In this document: in pieces, positions 9,454 through 16,982 of the stretch
Layout: every line of letters begins with the position of its first letter
How positions within the stretch are numbered: the first letter of the stretch is position 1
Origin: an uncultured bacterium
GTDB lineage: Bacteria > Hydrogenedentota > Hydrogenedentia > Hydrogenedentales > Hydrogenedentaceae
Reading direction: 5' to 3'
NCBI GenBank assembly: GCA_938014335.1
Contig: CALLRP010000045.1
Location: forward strand, 1 to 40,000
Length of the DNA: 40,000 bases
Translations under genes and position numbers: made by a program
Notes under the pieces: generated by a model
What the model was told of the DNA's origin: nothing
Seen by the model: only the letters and a program-made list of their open reading frames with translations
The model's database searches: none

Positions 9454-9720
9454 AAAATATTCCTTTATTTGTTTAATCTATTCTTTTAAAATCCCGAACT
9501 AACAATAATCTAACATTATACCTAAATAAAATAGGGTTTATCCCTGATTAGCAATAAGAGATTCGGGAAGTTACAGGCAACTATTATCTAATTTTTAAAT
9601 CTCCCTTTTTTACCTCTTTGATAACACATTTCTCTACACGGATAGTTGCTGTGGAGTCAATGTGATTTAACTTATTTAAAAGTATGTCCATTTTTTATTC
9701 ACAATTTTCAAGAGAATACT

Positions 9721-10206
9721 TTAAATATCAGGTATTATTAACGATGGTATTAGGAACCAGCGAACCACACCAATACCTATCTCTTGACAATAAAGACAAA
9801 GTATACTCCCTTTTTCGAAGGCTATCACTTCTTGTTTTTCATCTCCTGTTAATAACAATCCTGCAAGATGTGATAAATGGGGTAAATGCCCTATTAGCAT
9901 AATATTTTGCTCTTCTGCATCTTGTAACAATTTCATAGTTTTCTTTACAGGTCCTTCAGGCTCTAATTCTTTATATTCAACAAGTGGTTTTTCCATTTTC
10001 AAGCAGGAATGAAAAATCTCTGCGGTTTCTTTTGCTCGCAATTTAGGACTATGCCATATTGCATCTATTTTATATCCTCTTTGAAATAAAAAATTCCCCA
10101 TTTGAAAAACAGTTTCTCTTCCCCTTGCTGTAAGAGGTCGTAAAGGGTTCTCTTTTTTTTCTACTGCTTCACCATGCTGAATCAGAAAAAGTGTCTTTTC
10201 GTTCAC
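9721..10206 (-). CDS. sixA: SixA-like phosphohistidine phosphatase
   Basis: A 161-residue histidine-phosphatase-superfamily protein. The N-terminal LIQHGEA (8-14) holds the phospho-accepting His11. The following motifs RPLTARGRE, HSPKLRAKETAEIF and MLIGHLPHLSHLAGLL (second catalytic His) match the SixA branch, which removes phosphate from histidines of phosphorelay or PTS proteins. The usual RHG is QHG here, a substitution I recall from SixA-like proteins of other phyla. The GTG start lies only 3 bp after the stop of the hybrid histidine kinase, with AAGGA inside the end of that gene, so translation is probably coupled. This places the phosphatase in the same operon as its likely target. Cytoplasmic. 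Confidence 0.8.
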   Translation of the reverse strand: MNEKTLFLIQHGEAVEKKENPLRPLTARGRETVFQMGNFLFQRGYKIDAIWHSPKLRAKETAEIFHSCLKMEKPLVEYKELEPEGPVKKTMKLLQDAEEQNIMLIGHLPHLSHLAGLLLTGDEKQEVIAFEKGSILCLYCQEIGIGVVRWFLIPSLIIPDI

Positions 10207-10209
10207 TCT

Positions 10210-12324
10210 TTAGGTTTCCTTTTTAGTTAGGCTTTCATCAAGAACTTTTCTCACTAATTTTCCTAATGAAGCAAAAGTGCAAGGTTTTTCCAGAATAGCC
10301 GAAACATTTAGGTTATTACCTTTTTCAATGATTTCTTCATTTACCATCCCACTGGTAAGAATCACAGGAATTTTATATTCTTTACTATGCAAACAAAGAA
10401 TAATATCTTCTCCTGTAATTTCGGGCATGATATTATCAATTATAGCTAAATCATAATCTGAAATAAGTCCCTTTTCAATTAATTCTTTCGCTATTTTAGG
10501 ATTATTTACAACACGAACTTGATAGCCCAATTTTATCAATAAGCGACCCATAATTCCTGCTAACATGGGCTCGTCATCTACAACGAGGATCTTTTCGTTA
10601 CCTGTCGGAATTTTTTCCTCATGAGATATAGATAACGGCTTCATACCCAAATCTTCAGTATATACAGGCAAATATACACAAAACCTTGTTCCCTTGCCCC
10701 GATCACTATACACGGATATGCCCCCACCTAAACTGGTTACCAAACTGCGAACTAAGTAAAGCCCAATCCCTGAACCACCTTTTCCTCTTCGGGTTGTAAA
10801 GAAGGGTTCAAAAACATGTTCCATTACATCCGGATCCATTCCTATTCCTGTATCACTCAATATTATTCGGATATAATTTCCGGGAGCAAGTTCCGGGTGT
10901 CGCGATAAAATCGTTTCATCCGCATTAATTACTTCTACTTTTATAACTAAAGTCCCCCCCTCTCCCATTGCTTGACAGGAATTTAAGCATAAATTCAAAA
11001 TAATTTGGTTTAATTTACCAGGGGAAGCAAGAACTTTAGGTAACTCCTTATCAATATCTAAATCTACTCGTATACGACTACTCATTTTAGGCTTTATTAG
11101 AGTTAAAACTTCCTGGATTACGGTATGAACATCGATAGGTACCTGTTCACCTCCATTTTCTCGTGACACGGCTAAAACCTGGCTTGTCATATCTCTACCT
11201 CTTAACACCGCACGCCGAATTACTTCCATCTCTTCAGCCAAATTCTTATCATCATGATACTCCCCTAAAATCAAATCTACATGCCCTAAAATAGCACCTA
11301 ATATGTTATTAAAATCATGAGCAATACCACTGGCTAAATAACCCAAGGCTTCCATTCTATATTGTTGCGATAATCTTTTTTCAGATAAAACCTGATGCGT
11401 TATATCTTTCATAATTATGATTACAAAATGTTCATCCTTATAAGATACGGGACATACATCGAGAGAATGAAAGGTCGTGTTATACTCCTCATCTTTCGTT
11501 TCACAAATTTTATGCCATATTTTTTGTTTATCCAATGTATTTTCAATACTCTCGAAACAATCCTTTGTTTGACTACAAAGAATATATAAACAATCTTTAT
11601 ATGTGGATAAATTTTCTACAGATTTATTTAACAATTTTTGTAATTTTTCGTTAACAAAAATGAGCTTCCCTTTTCTTTTTGCCAGGGCAATTCCTATATT
11701 CATCTGTTCAAAACTTGTTTTTAATAACTCAACTTCCTTCTCACGATGTATCTTTTCTGAAATGTCATGTAAATTAACTACTATAAAATTATGCGTATCA
11801 TAGCTCGCTTTATTTAGCCGTATCTCAAACCAGAATTCCGACTCCTTCTTGCACAGCTTCCCATAAACAGAAAAGACGAAATCCGGTTTATCGATATGCA
11901 TAAGTTCTCGAATTGCATCTTTAATTTGTTCTCGATAGGGGGGGTCAAACATATCCCAAATTTTTCTTCCCTCGGGAAGTGAAATGTCTAACCAATTCTT
12001 TGCTTGTTCATTTGCAGAAAATATTGTCCCATCCATAGATACTCCCAAAATCCCATCCGAAGAACAACGCCATACCGCTTCTCTTTCTTTTCGTTCTTTT
12101 TGTTCTTGTTGATATGATTTCTTTAGGGCGGATACATAACGGGACACAAGGAAATAAAGCAACAAACCTGTAACAATGACGAATACAAAACCTTTTACAG
12201 ATTGTGCCGTTGTGAGCATCTCTCTATCGGAGATAAACCAATACAAAACTTTATCAGACAATGCAATCCACAACCCTGCAAAGAAAATATATATGGAAAC
12301 TATCTTATAGGTAGATAATTTCAT
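10210..12324 (-). CDS. Membrane hybrid histidine kinase (2 TM, PAS-PAS-HisKA-HATPase-REC)
   Basis: A 704-residue sensor kinase. Two hydrophobic segments (about 8-30 and 44-62) with a very short loop between them suggest that sensing is membrane or cytoplasmic. Two PAS-like domains follow (about 80-190 and 200-312). The H-box is GIAHDFNNILGA, with phospho-accepting His336. The ATP-binding domain shows the N box (NLCLNSCQAM), DTGIGM (491-496) and the GSGIGLYL glycine box. A C-terminal receiver has acidic Asp583/Asp584, phospho-acceptor Asp630, Thr657 and Lys680, all intact. It lies 83 bp downstream of the HTH-receiver gene and 3 bp before the SixA-like phosphatase. The internal receiver with no HPt domain in the operon suggests either a remote HPt or a feedback receiver. 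The signal is unknown. Confidence 0.92.
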   Translation of the reverse strand: MKLSTYKIVSIYIFFAGLWIALSDKVLYWFISDREMLTTAQSVKGFVFVIVTGLLLYFLVSRYVSALKKSYQQEQKERKEREAVWRCSSDGILGVSMDGTIFSANEQAKNWLDISLPEGRKIWDMFDPPYREQIKDAIRELMHIDKPDFVFSVYGKLCKKESEFWFEIRLNKASYDTHNFIVVNLHDISEKIHREKEVELLKTSFEQMNIGIALAKRKGKLIFVNEKLQKLLNKSVENLSTYKDCLYILCSQTKDCFESIENTLDKQKIWHKICETKDEEYNTTFHSLDVCPVSYKDEHFVIIIMKDITHQVLSEKRLSQQYRMEALGYLASGIAHDFNNILGAILGHVDLILGEYHDDKNLAEEMEVIRRAVLRGRDMTSQVLAVSRENGGEQVPIDVHTVIQEVLTLIKPKMSSRIRVDLDIDKELPKVLASPGKLNQIILNLCLNSCQAMGEGGTLVIKVEVINADETILSRHPELAPGNYIRIILSDTGIGMDPDVMEHVFEPFFTTRRGKGGSGIGLYLVRSLVTSLGGGISVYSDRGKGTRFCVYLPVYTEDLGMKPLSISHEEKIPTGNEKILVVDDEPMLAGIMGRLLIKLGYQVRVVNNPKIAKELIEKGLISDYDLAIIDNIMPEITGEDIILCLHSKEYKIPVILTSGMVNEEIIEKGNNLNVSAILEKPCTFASLGKLVRKVLDESLTKKET

Positions 12325-12407
12325 CCCAACCCACCTCTTCGATATTCAATATATATAATATATACAAATCCCAATTAAAGAAATATATCCATACGAAAGA
12401 CACATCC

Positions 12408-13025
12408 TTAAAAATTTATATTTTTAGGGCGATTTACACTTACCGGAGGCAAGGCAAGTAAACGAAACACTTTAGCTACTAAATCATCCAAAGAAAAAGG
12501 TTTTCTCAAAAAGTCATCAAAGCCATATTCTTTCAATTTTCCAATTTCATCTTCTCCTAACAACCCTGAAATTCCTAATACACGGGCATTACGCGTTTCA
12601 TGACGATTTTTTAGTCGTTCACAAACCTTCCTCCCATCAATATCCGATAGATGAATATCCATAATTACAAGGTTCGGATTATGTTCTACAATCAAAGCGC
12701 CTGCATCAAAACCTGTGGCTGCGGTCAGAACAATTAAATCTTTGGTTTTGTCTGTTTTTCGAGCAATAGCATCCGGTATAATATCTAAATAAAATGGGTC
12801 ATCATCTACTATCAATATTTTTGTTTCGCTCGTTTCCAATCGCTCTAAGGGTATTCCATGAGCAAGCATAAACTTACGCAGACTTTCATACGGAATACGA
12901 CGGTCTCCTCCCGGTCCCAACCGATACCCCTCGATCTGTCCCATATCAAACCAACGCGAAACTGTATCTGATGATACACCACAAATAGTAGCCACTTCAC
13001 CCGTCGTAAATACTCGCCCTCTCAT
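12408..13025 (-). CDS. HTH (MerR/excisionase-like)-receiver response regulator
   Basis: A 205-residue protein with the reverse of the usual response-regulator order. Residues 5-55 form a MerR/excisionase-type winged helix (TTGEVATICGVSSDTVSRWF, then the wing GPGGDRRIP). Residues 68-190 form a complete receiver with Asp74-Asp76, phospho-acceptor Asp123 in IMDIHLSD, and Lys175 in LRKPFS. It is likely a DNA-binding response regulator; the receiver-distal architecture is seen in several environmental phyla. GGAG lies seven bases before the ATG. First gene of the minus-strand operon with the hybrid kinase and SixA-like phosphatase, and divergent from a sigma-54 activator, so it may regulate the shared 278-bp spacer. 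The exact partner of the receiver is inferred from gene order. Confidence 0.85.
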   Translation of the reverse strand: MRGRVFTTGEVATICGVSSDTVSRWFDMGQIEGYRLGPGGDRRIPYESLRKFMLAHGIPLERLETSETKILIVDDDPFYLDIIPDAIARKTDKTKDLIVLTAATGFDAGALIVEHNPNLVIMDIHLSDIDGRKVCERLKNRHETRNARVLGISGLLGEDEIGKLKEYGFDDFLRKPFSLDDLVAKVFRLLALPPVSVNRPKNINF

Positions 13026-13084
13026 AGGTAATCTCCATTTTCAGAGTTGCTAACTAAAATCGTTTATTCCAATCTATCTATTTA

Positions 13085-13096
13085 TAATATACCACA
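13085..13096 (-). promoter_or_regulatory. Candidate -10 element TGTGGTATATTA for HTH-REC operon
   Basis: Read on the minus strand, TGTGGTATATTA contains a -10-like TATATT about 60 bp upstream of the HTH-receiver start. No convincing -35 is visible. The identical 12-mer occurs in the promoter of the Ig-like surface protein gene (16392-16403), suggesting either a common strong extended -10 or a shared regulator. Confidence 0.35.
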
Positions 13097-13251
13097 CTTA
13101 CTTTTTATTTTATTATAAAGGAATACCATTACCTAATAAAAATAAAATTCCAGAAGTAATTTATCAATTATCCCAAAAAAAATCCAAGATATTTTCTTTG
13201 TCAGGTTTTATTCTTACTTCCTCGTATATTAAAGAGAATACCTTTAAACTC

Positions 13252-13280
13252 TTTACCAGCCTTTCTATTTTTGATACAAT
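13252..13280 (+). promoter_or_regulatory. Promoter for sigma-54 activator gene
   Basis: TTTACC at 13252-13257 and TACAAT at 13275-13280 have 17-bp spacing, placing transcription start about 17 bp before the ATG at 13304, with AAGGGA as the ribosome site. The regulator thus appears to be made from a housekeeping-type promoter. Confidence 0.5.
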
Positions 13281-13303
13281 TATTGGCAAGGGAATAAATA
13301 ATT

Positions 13304-14734
13304 ATGTTCGATAAAAAAGCAAAACAGGAAATTATTAATCTGAAACTTCATAAATCTAACGAACCGCCTCTCTCTCGTGAACGTGGGACTGTATTTGTCA
13401 TAGGTTCCGATATAGACTATCTAAACACAGTCTCACATTTTATTGAAGGGATGGGGCATTCTATTATCTCATGTAGTTCTACAGAACAAATCCTTACATG
13501 TTCGCGTCGAACTGTATGTGATGTAATTCTTCTTGATTTATCTATTGACTACAAAGGGAATATAAATCTTGTTTCTTTTCTCCGTCAGAAATTCCCTTCT
13601 GTTAAATTAATTCTCCTTTATAATATGGAACAAATTGAACAAGCTCTTGAAGGCATACGCATGGGTGCCTATTTCTACATGCCGAAGAATTGTGACCCTT
13701 CGGATATAGCGATAATGGTACATCGAGCGGTATTAGAACACCGTAGAGAACAAGTACAAGAAGCCGGATTTGAGCAAATTTTATTTGAGGAATTATCCGG
13801 AAATAATACCCAAATGCGACGCGTTGTAGAAATTATTCGCAAGGTCGCACCCACAGATAGCACGGTCTTGATTTTAGGGGAAAGTGGTGTCGGAAAAGAG
13901 GTTGTCGCACAGATTCTACATCGTCTCAGTCCTCGTCGAGATAAACCGTTTATCGCAATTAATTGTGCTGCCCTGCCCGAAAATCTATTGGAAAGTGAAC
14001 TTTTTGGACATGTTCAAGGTGCTTTCACCGGTGCAGAAAAGGATAAACGGGGTTTGTTTGCGGAAGCGGATGGCGGAACCATCTTTTTGGATGAAATCGG
14101 CGACATGTCACTCTCTACTCAGGCAAAATTACTCCGCGTTCTACAAAATGGAGAAATCCGTCCTGTCGGCTCTAATATCACAGAAAAAGTCAATGTGCGT
14201 ATCCTTTCAGCTACAAATAAAAATTTGCAGGAAGAGGTTAAAAAACATACTTTCCGTGATGATTTATTTTATCGTTTGAATGTGATTCAAGTCCGTATCC
14301 CCCCTCTACGCGAACGCATCGAAGCCCTTCCTCAGTTAATACAACATTTTATTTCTCGATATAATCAAAAATTTGGAAAGAATATTCAGGGAATGGATAA
14401 CTCCGCTCTTGCGGTATTAAGAACTTATCCTTTTCCCGGAAATGTCCGTGAATTAGAAAGTATCATCGCTCATGCAGTTATTATGTCAGAAGAATCTATT
14501 ATTCATTTGCATGACCTGCCTGAAAATATCCAGCAGGGAAGATTTAAAGTATTAGCACTCCCTAATGAACAAGATAACGGACTATTACCCTTAGCAGAAG
14601 TAGAGGCAACTCATATCCAGAAAGTGCTTGAGAAAGTAAACCATAATCAAACCGAAGCAGCAAAAATATTAGGTATTTCCCGTTCCACCCTCTGGCGAAA
14701 AATGAAAGAATACAATATCCCTATTAAAAAGTAA
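13304..14734 (+). CDS. NtrC-family sigma-54 activator with degenerate receiver
   Basis: A 476-residue enhancer-binding protein: receiver-like domain (29-145), AAA+ domain (about 163-395) and Fis-type HTH (445-470). The AAA+ core is complete: Walker A GESGVGKE (192-199), the sigma-54 contact loop GAFTGA (239-244), Walker B FLDEIG with Asp263/Glu264, and the arginine-finger region FRDDLFYRLNV. The HTH reads NQTEAAKILGISRSTLWRKM. The receiver keeps the phospho-acceptor position Asp78 and Lys128, but the acidic pair appears as Gly34-Ser35 (only Asp36 remains) and the conserved Thr is Tyr106, so ordinary Mg-dependent phosphorylation is doubtful. It drives sigma-54 promoters, none of which I can place confidently in this window. 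Divergent from the phosphorelay operon, to which it may be functionally linked. Confidence 0.92.
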   Translation: MFDKKAKQEIINLKLHKSNEPPLSRERGTVFVIGSDIDYLNTVSHFIEGMGHSIISCSSTEQILTCSRRTVCDVILLDLSIDYKGNINLVSFLRQKFPSVKLILLYNMEQIEQALEGIRMGAYFYMPKNCDPSDIAIMVHRAVLEHRREQVQEAGFEQILFEELSGNNTQMRRVVEIIRKVAPTDSTVLILGESGVGKEVVAQILHRLSPRRDKPFIAINCAALPENLLESELFGHVQGAFTGAEKDKRGLFAEADGGTIFLDEIGDMSLSTQAKLLRVLQNGEIRPVGSNITEKVNVRILSATNKNLQEEVKKHTFRDDLFYRLNVIQVRIPPLRERIEALPQLIQHFISRYNQKFGKNIQGMDNSALAVLRTYPFPGNVRELESIIAHAVIMSEESIIHLHDLPENIQQGRFKVLALPNEQDNGLLPLAEVEATHIQKVLEKVNHNQTEAAKILGISRSTLWRKMKEYNIPIKK

Positions 14735-14888
14735 TATTATTTATCTTTACTTAAAATCCAACAACAATTCCAGAGATTATACCTGTTCTGTTTACATCAT
14801 TCATAGTTAAAAATAAAACAGTTAAGACGTCCCACCTTAATATACACAGACAAAACAATCTTTACTACAATTTTTTTAAAAAAGGGAA

Positions 14889-14918
14889 GGGGATGCATCT
14901 CAATTTTTATGCTTCCCC
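14889..14918 (-). terminator. Second terminator-like hairpin, minus strand
   Basis: On the minus strand GGGGAAGCA pairs with TGCATCCCC (one mismatch, 12-nt loop) and is followed after TTCCC by six T. It lies about 130 bp beyond the stop of the surface-protein gene and could back up the first terminator. Confidence 0.35.
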
Positions 14919-14981
14919 AAGATACTGATGCCCCTAAAAGGTCGGGAAAGAACTTTCCCTTTGATTTGTGTAATTCAAGAT

Positions 14982-15018
14982 AAAAATAGAGGGAACCTCT
15001 CTTCGAAGTTCCCTCTAT
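14982..15018 (-). terminator. Rho-independent terminator of the surface-protein gene
   Basis: ATAGAGGGAAC (14986-14996) and GTTCCCTCTAT (15008-15018) form an 11-bp stem with an 11-nt loop. Read on the minus strand the stem runs into TTTTTA, just 31 bp after the stop codon of the gene at 15050. Confidence 0.75.
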
Positions 15019-15049
15019 ATTCAAATTTTAATATGTCAAATTTATATAA

Positions 15050-16303
15050 TTACTTTCTGCGACGAAGAACCATCACACCACCCGCAGAGCAAAGGGCTGT
15101 AATCACTGCAAGACCAATACCACTGGCTACAGGGATTGTCCCTTCAGGAACAATAACCACTGTCACTACTGCAGAAGCATATATTCCTTTGGAAGCATCT
15201 GTTACAACACATTGATATGCACCGGCATCGGCATTGGTCACATCACGAATAACCAGACGGTTCGCATTAGCACCATCAATATCTTCACCATTCTTTGTCC
15301 ACTGATAAGAAATCGGAGCCACTAAATCTTTTACTTCAACTCTCAGATCAATGCTTCCACCTTCTTCTACTTTAATTGTTCCACTTGGATAAATGGTAAC
15401 TTTATCAGTTGCTGGAGGAACATATCCCGGATAAATAGATGGATCTAATACCGCGTTAATAAACACATCTCCGGGACCTTTTACATCAGCGAATTCCTCA
15501 TATTCCTGACCGTTCGTGTAGCCATCTCCGTCGGCATCACCATCTTTTGATAAGAATTGAGGCAATCTCTCATAATTATTAGGGTTTCTCTCAATATCAT
15601 TAACCAGACACGAACCCGGCGATAACACATCACAAAGTGCCAATAAACTCGCCACTGTTGCAACCGTTTCCGCACTCGGGGCATCCCCAACTGTAGCAAA
15701 ACCCGCTAATACCATCAATAAATTGCGGAATAAGGTCACAATAAGGGCTTTATCAACGCAACCCGGAGGCGTATTAGGTGCTGTGCACAAAGGTGGAACT
15801 TGCGGATATATGCCCCGCAAAATGGGCCATAAACCTGGCAAGGAAATAGTTAAAAATGTGTTCATTCCATCTGTATACAGCATCTGATAGTTTGCATTGT
15901 ATGCGTCAATTACAGCTGTCGGATTGACACCGGGTCGCACCTGACCGGGCAGTGTCCCCGACGCAAGATTCGCATACTTCGAAGGATTCTGCACCAACTC
16001 TTTTATGATTCTTAATTCATAGTTTCCATCCAGCATACCGTTAGGCGTTGGCATATCATCTACAATCCCGCCATTCAAATCCGCTACATCACATCGAATC
16101 ATCGTCAATAATGCAGCATCATCGCCTAACAACTCAATCAACCATGCGAATTCATTGGTGACGAGGCTATATGCCCCATCCATCAATGCACAGAAATCCA
16201 CTTCACTTGCATTGGGCGGGTCTTGAACCGCAAAACTGGGAGCACTCAGCCCAATGACCAGACCTACAAGCAACATTGCAAATAAAGATTTTTGTTTTAA
16301 CAT
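15050..16303 (-). CDS. Secreted surface protein: Ca-binding loop, Ig-like domain, C-terminal sorting tail
   Basis: A 417-residue exported protein. Signal peptide at 1-25 (hydrophobic 8-24, ending SFAVQ). Residues 30-250 match no family I recognise. DGDADGDGYTNGQEYEEF is a dockerin or thrombospondin-type calcium loop. An Ig-like domain follows (about 300-380) with VEEGGSIDLRVEV, the core Trp in YQWTKNGEDI and DAGAYQC. The last 28 residues resemble a CTERM-type sorting signal: IPVASGIGL, a hydrophobic span, then RRRK. The signal is not a standard PEP-CTERM or LPXTG, so the processing enzyme is unknown. Probably displayed on the cell surface or as part of an extracellular matrix. Strong ribosome site AGGGAGGAG; good promoter at 16393-16421; strong terminator at 14982-15018, which together suggest an abundant monocistronic product. 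Confidence 0.8.
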   Translation of the reverse strand: MLKQKSLFAMLLVGLVIGLSAPSFAVQDPPNASEVDFCALMDGAYSLVTNEFAWLIELLGDDAALLTMIRCDVADLNGGIVDDMPTPNGMLDGNYELRIIKELVQNPSKYANLASGTLPGQVRPGVNPTAVIDAYNANYQMLYTDGMNTFLTISLPGLWPILRGIYPQVPPLCTAPNTPPGCVDKALIVTLFRNLLMVLAGFATVGDAPSAETVATVASLLALCDVLSPGSCLVNDIERNPNNYERLPQFLSKDGDADGDGYTNGQEYEEFADVKGPGDVFINAVLDPSIYPGYVPPATDKVTIYPSGTIKVEEGGSIDLRVEVKDLVAPISYQWTKNGEDIDGANANRLVIRDVTNADAGAYQCVVTDASKGIYASAVVTVVIVPEGTIPVASGIGLAVITALCSAGGVMVLRRRK

Positions 16304-16392
16304 AGTTTTACTCCTCCCTAAAGTTAGGGGTTTATTGTTATATTAAATTTTATAAAACACCTCAAGACTACCTACAGCCTTGACACATAATT

Positions 16393-16421
16393 AATATACC
16401 ACAAAAGGAACTAAAAGTCAA
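16393..16421 (-). promoter_or_regulatory. Promoter of the surface-protein gene
   Basis: On the minus strand TTGACT (16421-16416) and TATATT (16398-16393) are 17 bp apart. The -10 is embedded in TGTGGTATATTA, also found upstream of the HTH-receiver operon. Predicted leader is about 80 nt. Confidence 0.65.
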
Positions 16422-16644
16422 GTCAAAAAGTTTATTTTTTATAAAATTTTATTCCCACATATTTCTCTAATAAAAACCTGTAATAAAATTTCAAAATCTT
16501 TCACAAAAAACTTTCCCATGGATATTCCTGACAAATTTTTAAGAAAGAATTTAAAGTTATAAAGTTATTAAGATTAAAAATCTTTTTTATAAATTATGTC
16601 AAAAAAGAATATTTTTCAATTTTATTTTTAGGTTATAAAAAATG

Positions 16645-16824
16645 TATAATTATTTTGGATTTGTGGCATATTGCCCTAAGCCCTAATTTTAATGTGTTAG
16701 AAATAAATATAAAAATTAAACCCTGTGAAAAGGTAGTGGAAAGGAAAAAAAACATTTTTCGAGGGGTTCGAGAATATATGTTTATGGAAAAAAAAACACA
16801 TCTCGGAAAAAAGATGTGTTTTTT
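16645..16824 (+). ncRNA. Candidate small RNA or rny leader attenuator
   Basis: A perfect TATAAT at 16645-16650 (no good -35; TG directly precedes it) is followed, 141 bp on, by a 13-bp stem AAAAAACACATCT (16791-16803)/AGATGTGTTTTTT (16812-16824) with an 8-nt loop and trailing T run. A transcript from about 16657 to 16824 would be roughly 165 nt. It matches none of 6S, SRP, RNase P or tmRNA by the motifs I know. It could also be the attenuated leader of rny, 158 bp downstream. Unproven. Confidence 0.3.
16791..16824 (+). terminator. Rho-independent terminator-like hairpin upstream of rny
   Basis: A 13-bp perfect stem, AAAAAACACATCT with AGATGTGTTTTTT, with A and T runs on either side so that it could work in both directions. 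No protein gene ends here on either strand: the flanking genes are divergent. Confidence 0.65.
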
Positions 16825-16982
16825 ATATTTATCACAATTCAGTAAACTATATATATTATTGTGTTTATTGCGTTTACTATCGGGAACTACATAATCCTTT
16901 GCAAGGTAATTGTTCCTAAATTTTCAACCCCTCCTAAATTCCTTGCCCAACCTTTTCCGAGTAAAAGAAGGAGGAATTGTAC

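Larger units (their letters stand above)
14735..15049. other. Convergent spacer with hairpins
   Basis: A 315-bp gap between the sigma-54 activator and the convergent surface-protein gene. It contains a clear minus-strand terminator (14982-15018), a second terminator-like hairpin further on (14889-14918) and a short perfect inverted repeat GGGAAAG/CTTTCCC at 14944-14959. No terminator oriented for the plus-strand gene is obvious, and I see no gene. Confidence 0.5.
16304..16982. other. Divergent spacer between surface-protein gene and rny
   Basis: A 679-bp AT-rich gap. Its left end holds the promoter of the surface protein. Its right half holds a TATAAT (16645-16650) and, 141 bp on, a strong intrinsic-terminator-like hairpin (16791-16824) well before rny, which together could mark a small RNA or a leader attenuator. 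An open frame at 16655-16894 runs through this hairpin, starts with TTG and has no family resemblance; I do not call it. Confidence 0.5.

Noticed and set aside
9677..9721. AAGTAT/ATACTT inverted repeat at the end of the SixA-like gene as a terminator
   Set aside because: The arms are short, AT-only and more than 30 nt apart, with no T run.
16655..16894. 79-codon open frame upstream of rny
   Set aside because: It begins with TTG, reads through a terminator hairpin and shows no family-like sequence.
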